The notes beneath the pieces are model-generated. The model did no database searches. It saw only the letters and a list, made by a program, of their open reading frames with translations, and was not told the origin of the DNA. This document shows positions 32,158 through 43,389 of a stretch of 64,000 nt of DNA, piece by piece (within the stretch, counting starts at the first letter, position 1; every line of letters begins with the position of its first letter). Source of the stretch: Dryococelus australis (lineage: Eukaryota; Arthropoda; Insecta; Phasmatodea; Phasmatidae); the NCBI GenBank assembly GCA_029891345.1, contig CM057005.1, positions 60,219,760-60,283,759 on the forward strand, read 5' to 3'. The position numbers and the translations under genes are program-made.

Positions 32158-33706
32158 GGGTTGCCAACATTTTTTTTTGTCAAAATTTGCCATACGGGAC
32201 ACTTCTAATAGATTTGACACTCGACGTCTGACCGCAATGAAATTATCAAGGAAACTTGTAATCCATTCTCGGTTACTTCCAACTTTTCTAAAGCCTTGCT
32301 GAAGTTCTACGTCCAGTATATTCTTCCACTTTATGCAAAGAATGCTCAGCCAAGTCTAGAAGATGACACCAGATGGAAAACACACATCATTCATGCCCAC
32401 TCACTTTAGTAATATTTCGAATAAGAACTATTTTTTACTAGGCATTGCCAATATACCTACCCCCCCCCCCTGTTTTTATTCACATTAATTATAAATCAAG
32501 TTCTACAATTTATAGAGAGAATATAAGTAAAAGTTCAATTTAACCCCAAAAATTAGGTTATTTTACGTTAACAGAAGTATAAAATGCTTGTGATACGTAA
32601 TTATATTTAGGAAACAGCCGAACACGTATCACATGGGGTGATTTTTCAAGGGTGTAAAAGTGTGAAGAAAGAGCGAATGGACTATATATGAGAACCTTCT
32701 GAAAACAATCTGTATTGTGCAAAATTCAGTATCGCACTTAAGTCGATAATTTCACGAGAACATAATACAAGAAAAAATATCGCAAACACAAAATAATACT
32801 ATCACGTGACAAATGGAGATATCCGCAAAGAAACCTACCCAAAAGACGGATAAAAACGCTATTTCAACTCAAGGATGACTGAAGATGTTACAAGTTAGTA
32901 ATGTAATGTAAGCTGACTGCAAGCTGTACGACTAGAAAGCGAAGAAGGAAATCTATATACCAAGGTATGCTCCGGACTTCATTGTCTCGTGCGACTAATC
33001 GATACATAAATCGAAAGTTGAGAAAGAGATATGATAATTCACTAATTAAGTTTTTCATTTTCATAACGGAAGTGAAGAATGTGCACAATATTATGAACGT
33101 AAATAAATTATAAGTATTAAGAAAATTAATTTTTTTAACAAAAGTAAAAAATATAATAAACATACATATTTAAACATTACACAATTTTCAGATGATAAAG
33201 TTTGTTTTACCACATCAAAGTGAATGAACAAAAATATTAAGCATAGCTAACTAGAGCACGTTCCACTAGGAAAAAATAATTATTTGGCGAAATACCAAGC
33301 AATTAAGAAAGAAATGAATGGAATTACATAGCCACGAAACAAGTGCAAACACAACTGGCACAGGACCTATAGTCATATTTCAGTGTGCTTCTGACTCTAT
33401 TTTAATCGACTTCAAAACAGACGATAACACACCCTGAAACAAAATATACCCTACGCATCTCGGCAAGCGGTACTTCGACGAACGTATTTGTTGACGAATG
33501 CCATCATCTGCGGTGATTGGGTTAGAGCATCAGAATAAACTTATATAAAGGTGTATTACTGACACTGCCTGTATTAATACTCGGTTCATTTTCAGATAAA
33601 TCTGGGATACGGGCTGCGTCACGTCACGTCGTGTGTCCGTACGAGAAAATTCTTTCAGCTCCAAGATACGGGAAATCCCGCACCAATACTGGACAGTTGG
33701 CAACCC
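32158..33706. mobile_element. Inverted-end element (GGGTTGCCAAC) enclosing a family C copy
   Basis: The left end is TAGGGTTGCCAAC at 32156-32168. The right end is GTTGGCAACCCTA at 33696-33708, its exact complement over 12-13 bp. TA may be the target. CCATACGGGAC inside the left end resembles the inverse of GATACGGGAAATCCC inside the right end. No transposase-like frame remains in 1.5 kb. Confidence 0.5.
32261..32683 (+). mobile_element. Family C MITE, copy 3
   Basis: From ATCCATTCTCGGTTACTTCC to GAGCGAATGGACT, flanked by TA on each side. Landmarks: AACTTTTCTAAAGCCTTGCT, GTTCTACGTCCAGTATATTC, TACTAGGCATTGCCAA, ATTTTACGTTAACAGAAGTA and CACATGGGGTGATTTTTC. An 11-base poly-C interrupts it at 32460-32470. 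Confidence 0.85.
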
Positions 33707-33708
33707 TA

Positions 33709-34414
33709 CGGCCAAGACTTATTGCAATGTGAAGAAAGCAGCTTTGAGGGGTACTGATGGTTTACATTTTGTATTTCATTATTTTGGACACCAAGTCGTA
33801 TCAAAATTTTTTGTCATGGCACAGTTTTACAATGTTACTTGAATTTATATACATTCACTGTCTTGTTTTTTTTTTTTTTTTCCCCCCCTTGTAACTGACA
33901 AGAACAAATGTGCGGGCAGTTACACACTGTGACAATAGTAAAAACAGTCAAACAATACCAACTTCAGAAAATACACTATTAAGCTCTGCCCCGTGCCCTG
34001 TTGTTTAGTACAGCTAAATAACGGATATGTATTGGCAGGCTGTAGAGGAAAATTCAAAATTCCGAAATGGTAAAGATTTTTATGACAATTTCCGCAAATA
34101 AATTAAGTTACGCGGAAATAATATTTTCCAGATCTATTCAAAACACATTCATCCCAAACGACCTGCATCGAAGTTGCTACCGTGATTGAACAGCATAACC
34201 GTATATTATATTACATAATAAGGACAGATAAGACAGAATATTATCCTGTACATTTAAGCCTTGAAGAAAGTATATTGTAGTCTATATTTTTTTCTGTACG
34301 GTTAGTGAATTCCAATGCTTGGAATGCTCTCTGAATCAACACGTGTAGCACATATCACGTAGACGCGTCACGATCTAGGAATTTTCAATAGATCATCGTT
34401 AAACTAGGATGCTG
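33709..34414. other. No gene seen
   Basis: AT-rich DNA with a T/C run at about 33867-33888. The short frame at 33633-33842 begins inside the preceding element and is not gene-like. Confidence 0.4.
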
Positions 34415-34416
34415 TA

Positions 34417-34658
34417 GGCCATTCACGGTAAAGTGAACACTTTTGAAAGCTCTCTCATTTGGAATAATAAACAATAAATGCATTTTATTTTAGCCTTAGA
34501 CGTTAATTTCCGAGTGCGGTGGAATATGCACACTGTGTTTATAACTTACACGTCAATATTTATTTTAAAAAAATTTTTTAAGTCTTAAAAAATGACTGAA
34601 AGAAAAAAGTAACCACGGCCTCAAAAGTGCTCACTGCTCACTTTACCGTGAACAGCCT
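34417..34658 (+). mobile_element. Family D MITE, copy 1
   Basis: A 242-bp element from GGCCATTCACGGTAAAGTGA to TTTACCGTGAACAGCC, preceded by TA. The ends match family A over about 25 bp, but the interior (TAAACAATAAATGCATTTTA, TGCACACTGTGTTTATAAC) is different. Sister copies lie at 46979-47201 and 60054-60288. Confidence 0.85.
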
Positions 34659-36134
34659 ATAGTAAACGGTATATGTGGCGAAGAGAAAAAATTACTTTTT
34701 GTCACTAGGGCTTTGCGATATCCAATTTTCGAGACTGTTTGATAAATGATACCATTATGAACACCGATGTGAAATATCGATTCCGTACCGTAACTAAAAT
34801 ATATGAAATTATATCGCAGATATCGATTGTATTAAAAGACTACGTAAATAATATCGGTATCGAAAATGCCTTAAAAACGATAAATTCTCGCAATAATTGA
34901 ATACTTAATACATCAGTATCGGAATATCCCCAGGACCAAAATTTCCTTATCATTCACGCTATCACCATTATCGCAATGAAACGTAAGCGTAAATGATAAT
35001 CCATACTGTATTGTATTAGCGATATTTAAAACTATCTCACTTATTTTATATATGTATACATATTTGTGTATATATACATATTATATATTTGTATATTATA
35101 TCCATGTCGTTCATTGAAGTAATAACAATTAAAATATATGTTATCCTAATTTTTCTATCAGTAAATATTCGGAATTCAATTTAAATGTAATGAGTTGAGT
35201 TTACATTTTTTTTTATCCTCATCGCAAAATTAGATGAATGTTTTCACAAGAAATTAACTGAAAAATCTTAAGGTTATTCATAATTTTCCGTGCGTGGGTG
35301 ATTTTCCGTGCAAGAATTTTCTCACAGTAATGGACAGAAATCGAATAATTATTTTCAGTTGATAGCCGACTAATCTGAGCTCAGTATTATGGGTGTAATT
35401 TAAAATGACATAATACGAGTTTTGAATTGCATTTCGACTCTCGCGCCGTTCTTATTAACGTTACGGTAAATTAGACTGAGTCCTTAACTGGTTTTCAGAA
35501 CCATGATAATGCGTGTTTGCAGAATTATTGTTATGTTGTTTACTCAGCAGAGAGAGGGAGGGTAAGAAAGGGGGGGAGGTAGAGAGAGAGAGGGGGAGGG
35601 GGTGGTAGTAAATCCAAAGATGAATAGAGGCACGTTATGAAATCTTATTCCTTCGTGTGGGTTTAATTAATATGGTTTTACGAAGCGTGGTAAATTCGGA
35701 ATGACATGGCACGAAACGAGGCCGGGCGACAGAATATGCGTTAACAACAGAAATAATTACCAAATAGGTGTGGTATGAAACGCAGAAGAGAGAGCTGAGG
35801 AACGGTAACGCAAGGAAGGGAATAAAATCACAAGGGCAGCGAGTAAAACATTTGGTTATTTTGTGCGGATTTGTGAACTTTTGTAAAGGGCGCAGCGTGT
35901 CAAATTATAACGTGAAGTATATCTGTCGTAATTCTCAATTTATTACAACTTTGCGAGCAGGAAAGCTTCGAATTACTTGAGCTACCAATAACTGTGGCCT
36001 CCTATAAACATGGAAAACTGCTCGATGCCGAATCTGAGTTTGTTGCTGTATTTGGAGTTTGGCCGCCATTTACGGAACCTTTACTTTTGTACGGGAAAGC
36101 GTGTATAGTCTCAACCAATGAAAATCTTCTGCTA
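34659..36134. other. ATATCGAT-rich and GA-rich DNA, no gene seen
   Basis: About 34705-35010 is rich in ATATCGAT-like words without a fixed period. A purine-rich patch (GA)n(G)n lies at 35550-35608. The open frame at 35768-35980 has no domain. Confidence 0.4.
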
Positions 36135-36545
36135 TAGTCTACTGACGGTTTCTTTACACTTTTCGAATCAAACCTTTGAAAAAAACACATCATGTATGAC
36201 ATTTTTCGGTGGTTCCCTAAACATGTGATATATCACAAGCCCTTTAGACTTGTTATAAGATAAAATTACTTCAATTTTGGCTAAACTGAACTATTACTTA
36301 TCTATAAGTTATATTTCATTTAAAAATAATAAGAATAAAACAGGGAGAAAATAGGTGTGTTGGTAATGCCTAGTAATAAATAGCCCTTATGCAAAATATT
36401 ACTATTACACTGTGTGCGGACGTATGCGGTGCGCTGTCCCTCTGGTGTAATTTTCTAAGCTTTGTTTGGGTGAGGCGGAGGAATATCCTGGAAGTAGAAC
36501 ATTTCCAGGGCTTCTGAAAAGCTGAAAGTAACAGTGAATTGTGTA
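36135..36545 (-). mobile_element. Family C MITE, copy 4
   Basis: Inverted copy from TAGTCTACTGACGGTTTCTT to AAAGTAACAGTGAATTGTGT. Landmarks: AATCAAACCTTTGAAAAAAA, TTGGTAATGCCTAGTAATAA, TTTTCTAAGCTTTGTTTGGG and GGAATATCCTGGAAGTAGAA. Minus-strand frames across 36405-36727 are read-through of this element. Confidence 0.8.
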
Positions 36546-38470
36546 TACCTTGGCGATTGGTGTATTTTCGAAGTGAAGAAGGAATGAAAAGTCGAGGTCT
36601 TGGGAGCCGATGAGGGTGTTTTTTTCGAGTTCATTCTTGCCTGTATGGCGGGAAAGTAGAAATTTGCGGTGAAAATACAAGTGTCAAAGCAGCGTATCAG
36701 TGTCCAGGGGATATTTATCTTACGCATTTTTAAAAGCTCCGAGCGATACGGCTGGAGTTTGTACGACGATAAAAATCACGTTTATTCTAGCAGTCTGTTG
36801 AATGTACTGCTGAATGGTTTCTACGGCCGGTATTTCATGTAAAATAAAAAAATAAAATAACTTACGTTTAGTGTTCAAACGGCTGCCCCAAGCGCACACA
36901 CATGCCGAAGGGGGAAAAAAACTACCCCCCCCCCTGGTTGATAGTAATTCGCATGAATTGATAAATATTTCATCAAATGCACTATTTTTCAAGTGTCACG
37001 AAACGAAATGACTGCACGTTGCTTGGCTTTGGGGAAGGGGGGGGGGGGGGGGTGAAAAGTAAATGCTCACTGCAACCGAAAGGAATGGATGTAAATGTGT
37101 CTTCACAGATGAGAAATGAATATTTGGTCTGAAAGAACTCTTGGAAGGAGCCTTCTTTTGTGCATGTGAATAACTTACGCGGTTGTGCGTAAGTATCGGC
37201 CTTTCATTAAACAGCGCCTTTGGAATTGTCTTTTTTTTTCAAACGGAAACCTAGTTAGTATCACGTTGTTTGACTTTTTTTTTTATAGAAGACGTATCGC
37301 AACTTTTTGAGGCAATTTCGAATATATTTTTCACGTTGCCGAATTTAAACAACACTGTAGTTAATGTTATCATTCGCAGTTTTTTTGTAGTTGCTATGCA
37401 ACTGAAACCGCAAGGAACATACTAAGAATGAATACGCTATCTTAAAATTATCACAATCTGTGTGAATTTTAAGTCATCACATTGAATCTTATTAAATAAA
37501 AATGACCTTAAAATTTTTTTGAAAATATAGTTTTTGTTTTCTTTTTTAACAAAGTCCATGTTTTACTGTGAATTTAATGTATGGCTAATATATACATTTA
37601 AAGCGGGAAGGAGGCTTAAAAGCTTAAACAAACGTACTCGTAGTGTCTAAAAAGACACGCGCACGTGACAATTTCATATCCAGGACTTCGAACCTGGGAC
37701 CTGCTGAACACATCAGCAGTCTCGGTCGCCGAAGCATACTTTACGCGTTATACAGGAAATCTCCACCGAAGAAACATTGTGGAAGAGATGAAAAGTACTG
37801 TCTCTGTTGTGCTGGAGTCACATAGGCCCGACAAGCTCGAAACGACAGCCCCGACACGACACGTTAAACTAAAAAGTCAGTGAGATACAAGATAGATCTG
37901 ACGTAAGTCCCACAAATACTGTCGTCCGACCAGTAACTTTGGATTAGAAATGATTTCTATTTTCGTCGTGCCGTGCGGCACGACAAACAGAGCGTACAAC
38001 CTTGTAAAATGAAATTGTACAAGCTTTCCCTACAATGGCAAATGCGCAACTTAAATTTTTTTTTTTTTGTTTCTGTATTTAACTCTTAAAAATAATAATG
38101 TTATATATGTATGCATGAGCGATACACTGTATCACCATCATGTATTCCAAATTTCCCGTCTGCCAACCGCCTTTGAAACTAGCGTAGTTAATCAGCGGCT
38201 TCTAAATGGTTCCGACAAATTCTACTCTTCGTGTCGCATCAGTAAACTGCTGGGTTGTAAAATATAAATGTTGTGTCGTGGTTGCCGTTTTTGTCGCGTC
38301 GTGCTATGTTTGTCGGGGCTATGTTACTCTCGCATTACGGCCAGGAAATTTCTAGTCGTGCTCGACGGCGAACTGCGACTAGCTAGGCACCCTCACGCGG
38401 ATGTTACGGTTAATGACGATAACTATCGGTTCCTCTCCCCCCCCCCCCACTTCACTGGTCTGCATCGTTG
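36546..38470. other. No gene seen; poly-G run and a tRNA-like stretch
   Basis: Contains a 16-base poly-G (37037-37052), poly-C (38437-38448) and a palindrome CGTGCCGTGCGGCACG at about 37967. Around 37675-37730 the minus strand has CCCAGGTTCGAAGTCCTGG after AGACTGCTGATG, resembling a tRNA B-box arm. No supported gene. Confidence 0.35.
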
Positions 38471-38722
38471 GGGCCGCGGTGGTGTAATGGCTAGACTACT
38501 CGCCTCCCACCTAGGCGAACCGGGTTCGATTCCCGGCGATCTCGCTTCCGGATTTTCACATGTGGGAATCGCACCGGACGATGCCGTTGGCCGGGGGGGG
38601 GGGGGGGGGGTTCTCAGGGATCTCCTGTTTCGCCCGTACTTGAATTCCGGCGTTGCTTCACTCTCACAGACTCTTAAGACCTCGATGTTAAGAGCCGCCA
38701 AAATTTCTTCACTCACTCACTC
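38471..38722 (+). mobile_element. SINE E, full-length reference copy
   Basis: The tRNA-derived head, GGCCGCGGTGGTGTAATGGC, leads into CTCGCCTCCCACCTAGGCGA and a B box in CCGGGTTCGATTCCCGG; it is closest in style to tRNA-Glu or Asp. The body has GGATTTTCACATGTGGGAAT, CCGGACGATGCCG, CTCAGGGATCTCC and GACTCTTAAGACCTCGATGT. It ends in a (CACT)n tail. A poly-G run of 18 (38593-38610) lies inside. Flanks CTGGTCTGCATC and CTGGTTCGCATC suggest an aged target-site duplication. Frames at 38268-38777 and 38423-38716 are SINE translations. Confidence 0.9.
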
Positions 38723-39077
38723 TGGTTCGCATCAAGTTGCTTCCGCATTTTATAAATCTTTTATTGAACTACTCTAGGGCGTTCTGTGCCTTCGTAATTA
38801 AAGGTTTTTTCCCCCAGAAGTTTGAGCGGCAACAGTGGGGGATAAAATTTCGAGTACCTAAGATATTTATAATGACTACTATGCTTCTAGTGAACCAAAT
38901 TCAAGAAAATACGAATCGAGATTTGTAGAAAAATAGTCTATTATGCAACAGAATATGTTATTTTAATCACAAATAAATACAATATTTACATGAAAATCGC
39001 ATAGTTATGTGCGTTATAAAGGATTATTGAAACATTTTATACTGGTTGGCCATAAGGAAATGTTCCTACATATGTGC

Positions 39078-39505
39078 GTATAGCCTATTCCCTGTATTTT
39101 CATACGTTCTGAACCAAACATTTGAAAAATCACCACACATATGACATATTTGCTTGATTCCTAAATATGACTTGTATTACCAGCATTTTATACGTCTCGT
39201 AACAAAAGTAGCTTATTTTTGGTTGAATTGAACTTTCGCTTACATTTTATCTATAAGTTATATTATTTCGTTCGTAATCATAATCAATGTGAATAAAACG
39301 AGGATAAAATAGGTATATTGGTAATGCCTAGTAAGCAATAGATGTGGTGCGAAATATTATTGAAGTAAGTGCGTATAAATGTGGTACCTTGTCACTTTGG
39401 TGTAATTTTCTGGACTCTGTTATGCTTTACTTGCATGATGCGGATGGATACCTTGAAAGTAGAACTCTAGCATGGCTTCAGAAAAGTTGGGGGAATAACC
39501 GTCTC
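39078..39505 (-). mobile_element. Family C MITE, copy 5
   Basis: Landmarks in inverted order: GAACCAAACATTTGAAAAAT, CACCACACATATGACAT, TTGGTAATGCCTAGTAAGCA and ATGGCTTCAGAAAAGTTGG. The right end is blurred next to a 17-base poly-G (39516-39532). Confidence 0.75.
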
Positions 39506-39532
39506 CTGTGGACCCGGGGGGGGGGGGGGGGG

Positions 39533-40079
39533 TGGCGGTATTCTACCTCTCGGTCGCACGCTTCCTAATACTGACTCACTTGTGATATTTACTTTTGGGA
39601 AATTTTAATTCGTAATTTAATATCGCTTGGTGCTGAAGGAGGGAGAGAGGGCGTTAGGCGCCTCCGCCACTTGCTGTGACCCCGCCCTTAGCTGTCAGGT
39701 CACGCACTATTAAGGGGGTGATGTGCTGAACAAAAAGACGGGACTCTCCTTAAGCGTCTTTATGTAAATCTCTGTAACTCACGAGAGTGCAACACTTTAC
39801 AATAATTACGTTATGACAAACGGGAAAGTAATTATGCTTTATTTCTATTCAACTACGTTAAAGCCGCTTGTGTTGATTACCAAACTAAAGTCTCTCCGAG
39901 GTAAACGCATGGAACCAGTTCACCTCAGTCCTTGTTGCCGAAGGCTGCGTCTCCTCGACGTATCGGCAGTGGCGGTCCCCGGTACACACCTCTCGTGGCC
40001 CTTCTTGGGAGGTCGGCTCCTGGCTGACGTCCTGACGGCGTCTCGCTGGCGTCTGGCCCCGCGACGAACCTCGCGTTGT
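39533..40079. other. GC-richer DNA upstream of the LINE remnant
   Basis: Rather GC-rich at about 39930-40080, possibly more of the decayed LINE, but I cannot see a conserved motif. Frames at 39813-40094 (plus) and 39885-40240 (minus) overlap on opposite strands. Confidence 0.3.
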
Positions 40080-40330
40080 CCTATATGTATGTAGGTGTGT
40101 GGCGTGGATGATACGGTACAACATGTACTGATGGACTGCCCTAAAATTGAAGATCTAAGAGACTGGTTGCAAGGAGTGGCAGAACATAGATGATTGCAGC
40201 TGGAAATGGGAAGAGTAATGGAAGGATAGGAACTCCACAAGTCGTGGAACAGATTTGCAACAAAAGTTGGGAAAATGCTTGAGGAGTTTGACTGGTGGAA
40301 ACTAGAGCATTCCGGTGACCCATGAGGGAG
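40080..40330 (+). pseudogene. LINE (non-LTR retrotransposon) C-terminal remnant
   Basis: The frame 40095-40193 translates to VCGVDDTVQHVLMDCP, then KIEDLRDWLQGVAEHR, ending in TGA at 40191-40193. The Cys-Gly .. DTVQHVL .. Cys-Pro pattern is the C-terminal zinc-knuckle signature of many jockey/R1/I-like LINE ORF2 proteins, downstream of reverse transcriptase. The stretch just upstream has CPICM before a TAG stop, so the reading is broken. Further degraded LINE-like sequence may continue to about 40330 (for example LEEFDWWKLEH in a nearby frame). No reverse transcriptase core was found. Confidence 0.55.
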
Positions 40331-41336
40331 TGGCTCGGGTAAAGGCTTAAATGTTTAAAGTCAGGGGCATAACCGATAGGCGAGGAGGCAGGTTTGACTG
40401 AGAAAACCGGCAGAAAGTCGTGCGAGACAAAGAAAGAAGGCACACGGCACTTACACAGGAGAGGAGTAAGTGCTGTGCACTGTCTTACTCATCCGAGTAC
40501 ATTTGCAGTGCGGGAGGATGGAGGGTGTGCCAGCCTCCAGGACGTTGAACCTCGCCTATATCCGTACGATGTTTGGTGTATCGCCATACTGTTTACTGTC
40601 TACAGTTTGTCGCAGTCCCTGGCGTCCTGATTCCCCGCTTTGTGTGATGCTAGGTTCACGCGAGCGTCAAGTAAGGGCTTGCTCAGATCACAGCCAGAGT
40701 CTACAGTGGACAGTTTTAGCAACTGTGATGAATCCTAGTGGGATCGCGAAATAAGTCTTGTGATGAGGCTTCTAATGCGTATGGCTCAGAACGCTTATTA
40801 TCTTCAAAGTGTGAATAATCCTTATTTCAAGAAGATAGGTCCAAGCTCACAATGATTTACGACCAGATTTTTCACTATAAAAATGACAGCCCGGAAATAC
40901 CGATAGCGATATCGGCTTGATTCAGGTCTTGACTAATATTGTAAATACAAGCCTGTAAGCTTGCAGAATGCCTGCAAACTTGAATCAAGTTTGAATCAGT
41001 TCCCACTTGTCAAGCTGAAGTAGCAAAACTTGCCTGCAAGCATCCTTTGGAAAACTTCAAGCGTAATTCAGCCCATCTGCTCTCTTGATATTAGCAAGCA
41101 TGCGAAAGTCTTTGGGAGTTTGGTATGTTTCGAGCTTTAATCACGTGTTATACTACAAGCTCGCTCGGCAACGCAAATTAAAGCAAATAATTTCAGACCC
41201 AGTGTACATAATTGCGTACACGACGCACGTTAAGGATTTTATTTTGGCCGGTACTGTATTTTGCGAGGCTCAATCGTCAATGATCTTTGCTGTTGGTAAC
41301 TTATCAGTAAATCATACTGCTGGACTTGTTCATGAT
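40331..41336. other. No gene seen; self-similar CAAGCTTG-like words
   Basis: About 40930-41060 is rich in words such as CAAGCCTG, AAGCTTGCA and GCAAACTTG, without a regular period. The frame at 41085-41339 (84 aa) has no recognised domain. Confidence 0.35.
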
Positions 41337-41623
41337 TAGAGACCCGGAATATTCGCGAATTCTTTCGGCAACGCGCTAGACTCCACAATCCTTTGTGCAT
41401 TCGTGCATCAGTTAGTTGTTTATTGGCTGTTACTCAAGTTAAACCTCAAGACCAGATAACACAGGATTCTGTTCTTACTTTCCTTGCAGGTTCGTTTTAG
41501 TTGAAAGTCGTTCGGGGCGTGTCTAACAAACTATGGACCAATGGAAACAAAAAAATGCTCTCGTGAATGCAGTTTAAATTGTCCTCAGACGAATCCAGAA
41601 TCCTCGAAATTTCCCGGTCTCTA
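41337..41623. mobile_element. hAT-like MITE G3, copy 1
   Basis: Ends TAGAGACCCGGAATATTCGC and, inverted, CGAAATTTCCCGGTCTCTA. Flanking 8-mers TTCATGAT (41329-41336) and GTCATGAT (41624-41631) differ at one position. The sister element at 42719-43002 shares CAGTTAGTTGTTNATTGGCT, TTTCCTTGNAGGTNCGTT and AAACTATGGACCAATGGAA. Confidence 0.88.
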
Positions 41624-41966
41624 GTCATGATTCGTTCATATTCCTCTAGCCGAACACAACTCCTACATCTCAGTGGCGATGGTAACCAAACAAGTATAGT
41701 GTCGACGTAAGTACAGTACTCTTTATAACACTTCTTGTTCGCAACACCTGCTACTGGAAATTAAAAAGTTTCGAGTTCGGTATAGATTTCATGCCAATTA
41801 TGAGAACCTATAAGTGAGTCACCTTCATTTACGGCTGTGTGACAATGAATTATGTCTGTCTATGCATTCCCATCTACAACCCTCCTATTGGTTCACACAC
41901 CATAGGGCATGTCCTAATAAACTGTACAACTTTCGTTACTGATCGGCTGCCTTCTACCCGTATAGC

Positions 41967-42239
41967 TAGAGACGTGAAGAATTCGCCAATTAATTTAGGG
42001 TCAAGCTAGAATTCAAGAACAGTTATGTTTAGGTTACTATTGCGATTGGTCCATGCATTATTTAACACCTCCTGAAGATCACTAAAACCAATAAGAAATC
42101 CGCGACAAAATGCAGGCAGAACCATCGTCTTCCGTGTGGTAGCAAGCAACCAATGACGATTGTTTATCTACGTTATTGTACACAAGACTGTGGAGTCTAG
42201 CCTATAGGTCACTGAACTCGCGAACTCTTACGGTCTCTA
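41967..42239. mobile_element. hAT-like MITE G2, copy 2
   Basis: Same ends as the copy at 8933-9205: TAGAGACGTGAAGAATTCGC and, inverted, CTCTTACGGTCTCTA. The length is also 273 bp. Flanking 8-mers CGTATAGC and CATGTAGC agree at 6 of 8 positions. Confidence 0.82.
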
Positions 42240-42718
42240 CATGTAGCACATGGACAGTCACAACATACCTATCGGATGTCACTTTATGACATTTTGGATA
42301 TCCAGGGACATACAGGAATAGCAAATTTATATCCAAAAATTTCCCAAAAGATATCCAAGTTTCTGTCCAGTATCCAAAATGTGATATAGATATTTTGGAA
42401 TCTCTATAGAAATTTTTAGTTAGTCACACACTAAAAAATATTTTTTGGTTAACTTCCTAAACTGCAATGGAAGTTTTTAGCCTATACACTGTATATAAAT
42501 AATACCACACATCAAGCTGCAGATAAAGTAATGTTTAGCGTCGCTACTATGCAACGTTGGGAACTTTCCCACGCATTTTTCTGTTTCCTGGACCAATATA
42601 GGAACGCTACAATGATTGTATAAGGGAAAAACTTGCCTTTCCCGCTTTCTTACTAAGCGTAGGCCTATACGCTGATGGTAGAGTTCCTAATCTTAGAGTA
42701 GTAGACCTATACCATAAG
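42240..42718. other. GATATCCAA-rich DNA between hAT-like elements
   Basis: About 42290-42400 repeats words such as GGATATCCA, AAGATATCCAAG and GTATCCAAAATG irregularly; similar words recur at about 43040-43100 beyond the next MITE. No fixed unit and no gene. Confidence 0.35.
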
Positions 42719-43002
42719 TAGAAACCAGGAAATTTCGCGGATTCATTCGGCAACAAGCTAGACTCCACACTCCTTTATGCATTCGTCCATCAGTTAGTTG
42801 TTCATTGGCTGTTACTCCGGTTAAATCACAAACCAGTCAGCACGGGATTTGGTTACTACTTTCCTTGAAGGTCCGTTGTTGGTTGAAAGTCGTTCGAGGC
42901 GTGTATAGCAAACTATGGACCAATGGAAGCAAATACACATATGTACACGTGAATGCAGTTTAACTTATCCTCAAATGAATCCACGGAAATTCCGGGACTC
43001 TA
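42719..43002. mobile_element. hAT-like MITE G3, copy 2, perfect 8-bp TSD
   Basis: The 284-bp element starts TAGAAACCAGGAAATTTCGC and ends GGAAATTCCGGGACTCTA. Identical 8-mers ACCATAAG flank it (42711-42718 and 43003-43010). It is closely related to 41337-41623. Confidence 0.92.
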
Positions 43003-43389
43003 ACCATAAGTAATGACCATCGGTGGTTTTCTAATATCTAATGGATACCCAGTAAGTGGTACAAATTGATATCTACTATTGGATATCGAAAGGCTATCCA
43101 TAAGTGTTTCACTTTAGGACTTAGATGTTATGGAAATAGAGTGTCTGGTGCTGTATGGGCAGTATAATGGTGAGTTCTAAGCGTCCCCATTAAATGTTCT
43201 TTCATGCGTAGAATAATACACAATATAACCTGTTCATTTGAGAAATGTACACTTTCGAGTGTCGCTGACGTAGTATGTCACAGCGAACTTAGTGAAAACT
43301 GCTAGCAAAAGCAATATATATTTCTTCGTCAGTGTTTGCAAAACTAAGCGGAAGTCGTAAGTCACGGCAAACTCCACACGTCTCAGTTA

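Noticed and set aside
34705-35010. Clustered ATATCGAT words as a regulatory array
   Set aside because: Spacing is irregular and the words are expected in such AT-rich DNA; no stronger evidence was seen.
38471-38545. A functional tRNA gene
   Set aside because: A- and B-box regions are good, but the acceptor stem does not pair and the same head with the same body occurs at several sites, so it is a SINE head.
38268-38777. A 169-codon open frame, the longest in the window
   Set aside because: It runs straight through a SINE including its tRNA-like head and an 18-base poly-G that would code for polyglycine. It is a translation of a repeat.
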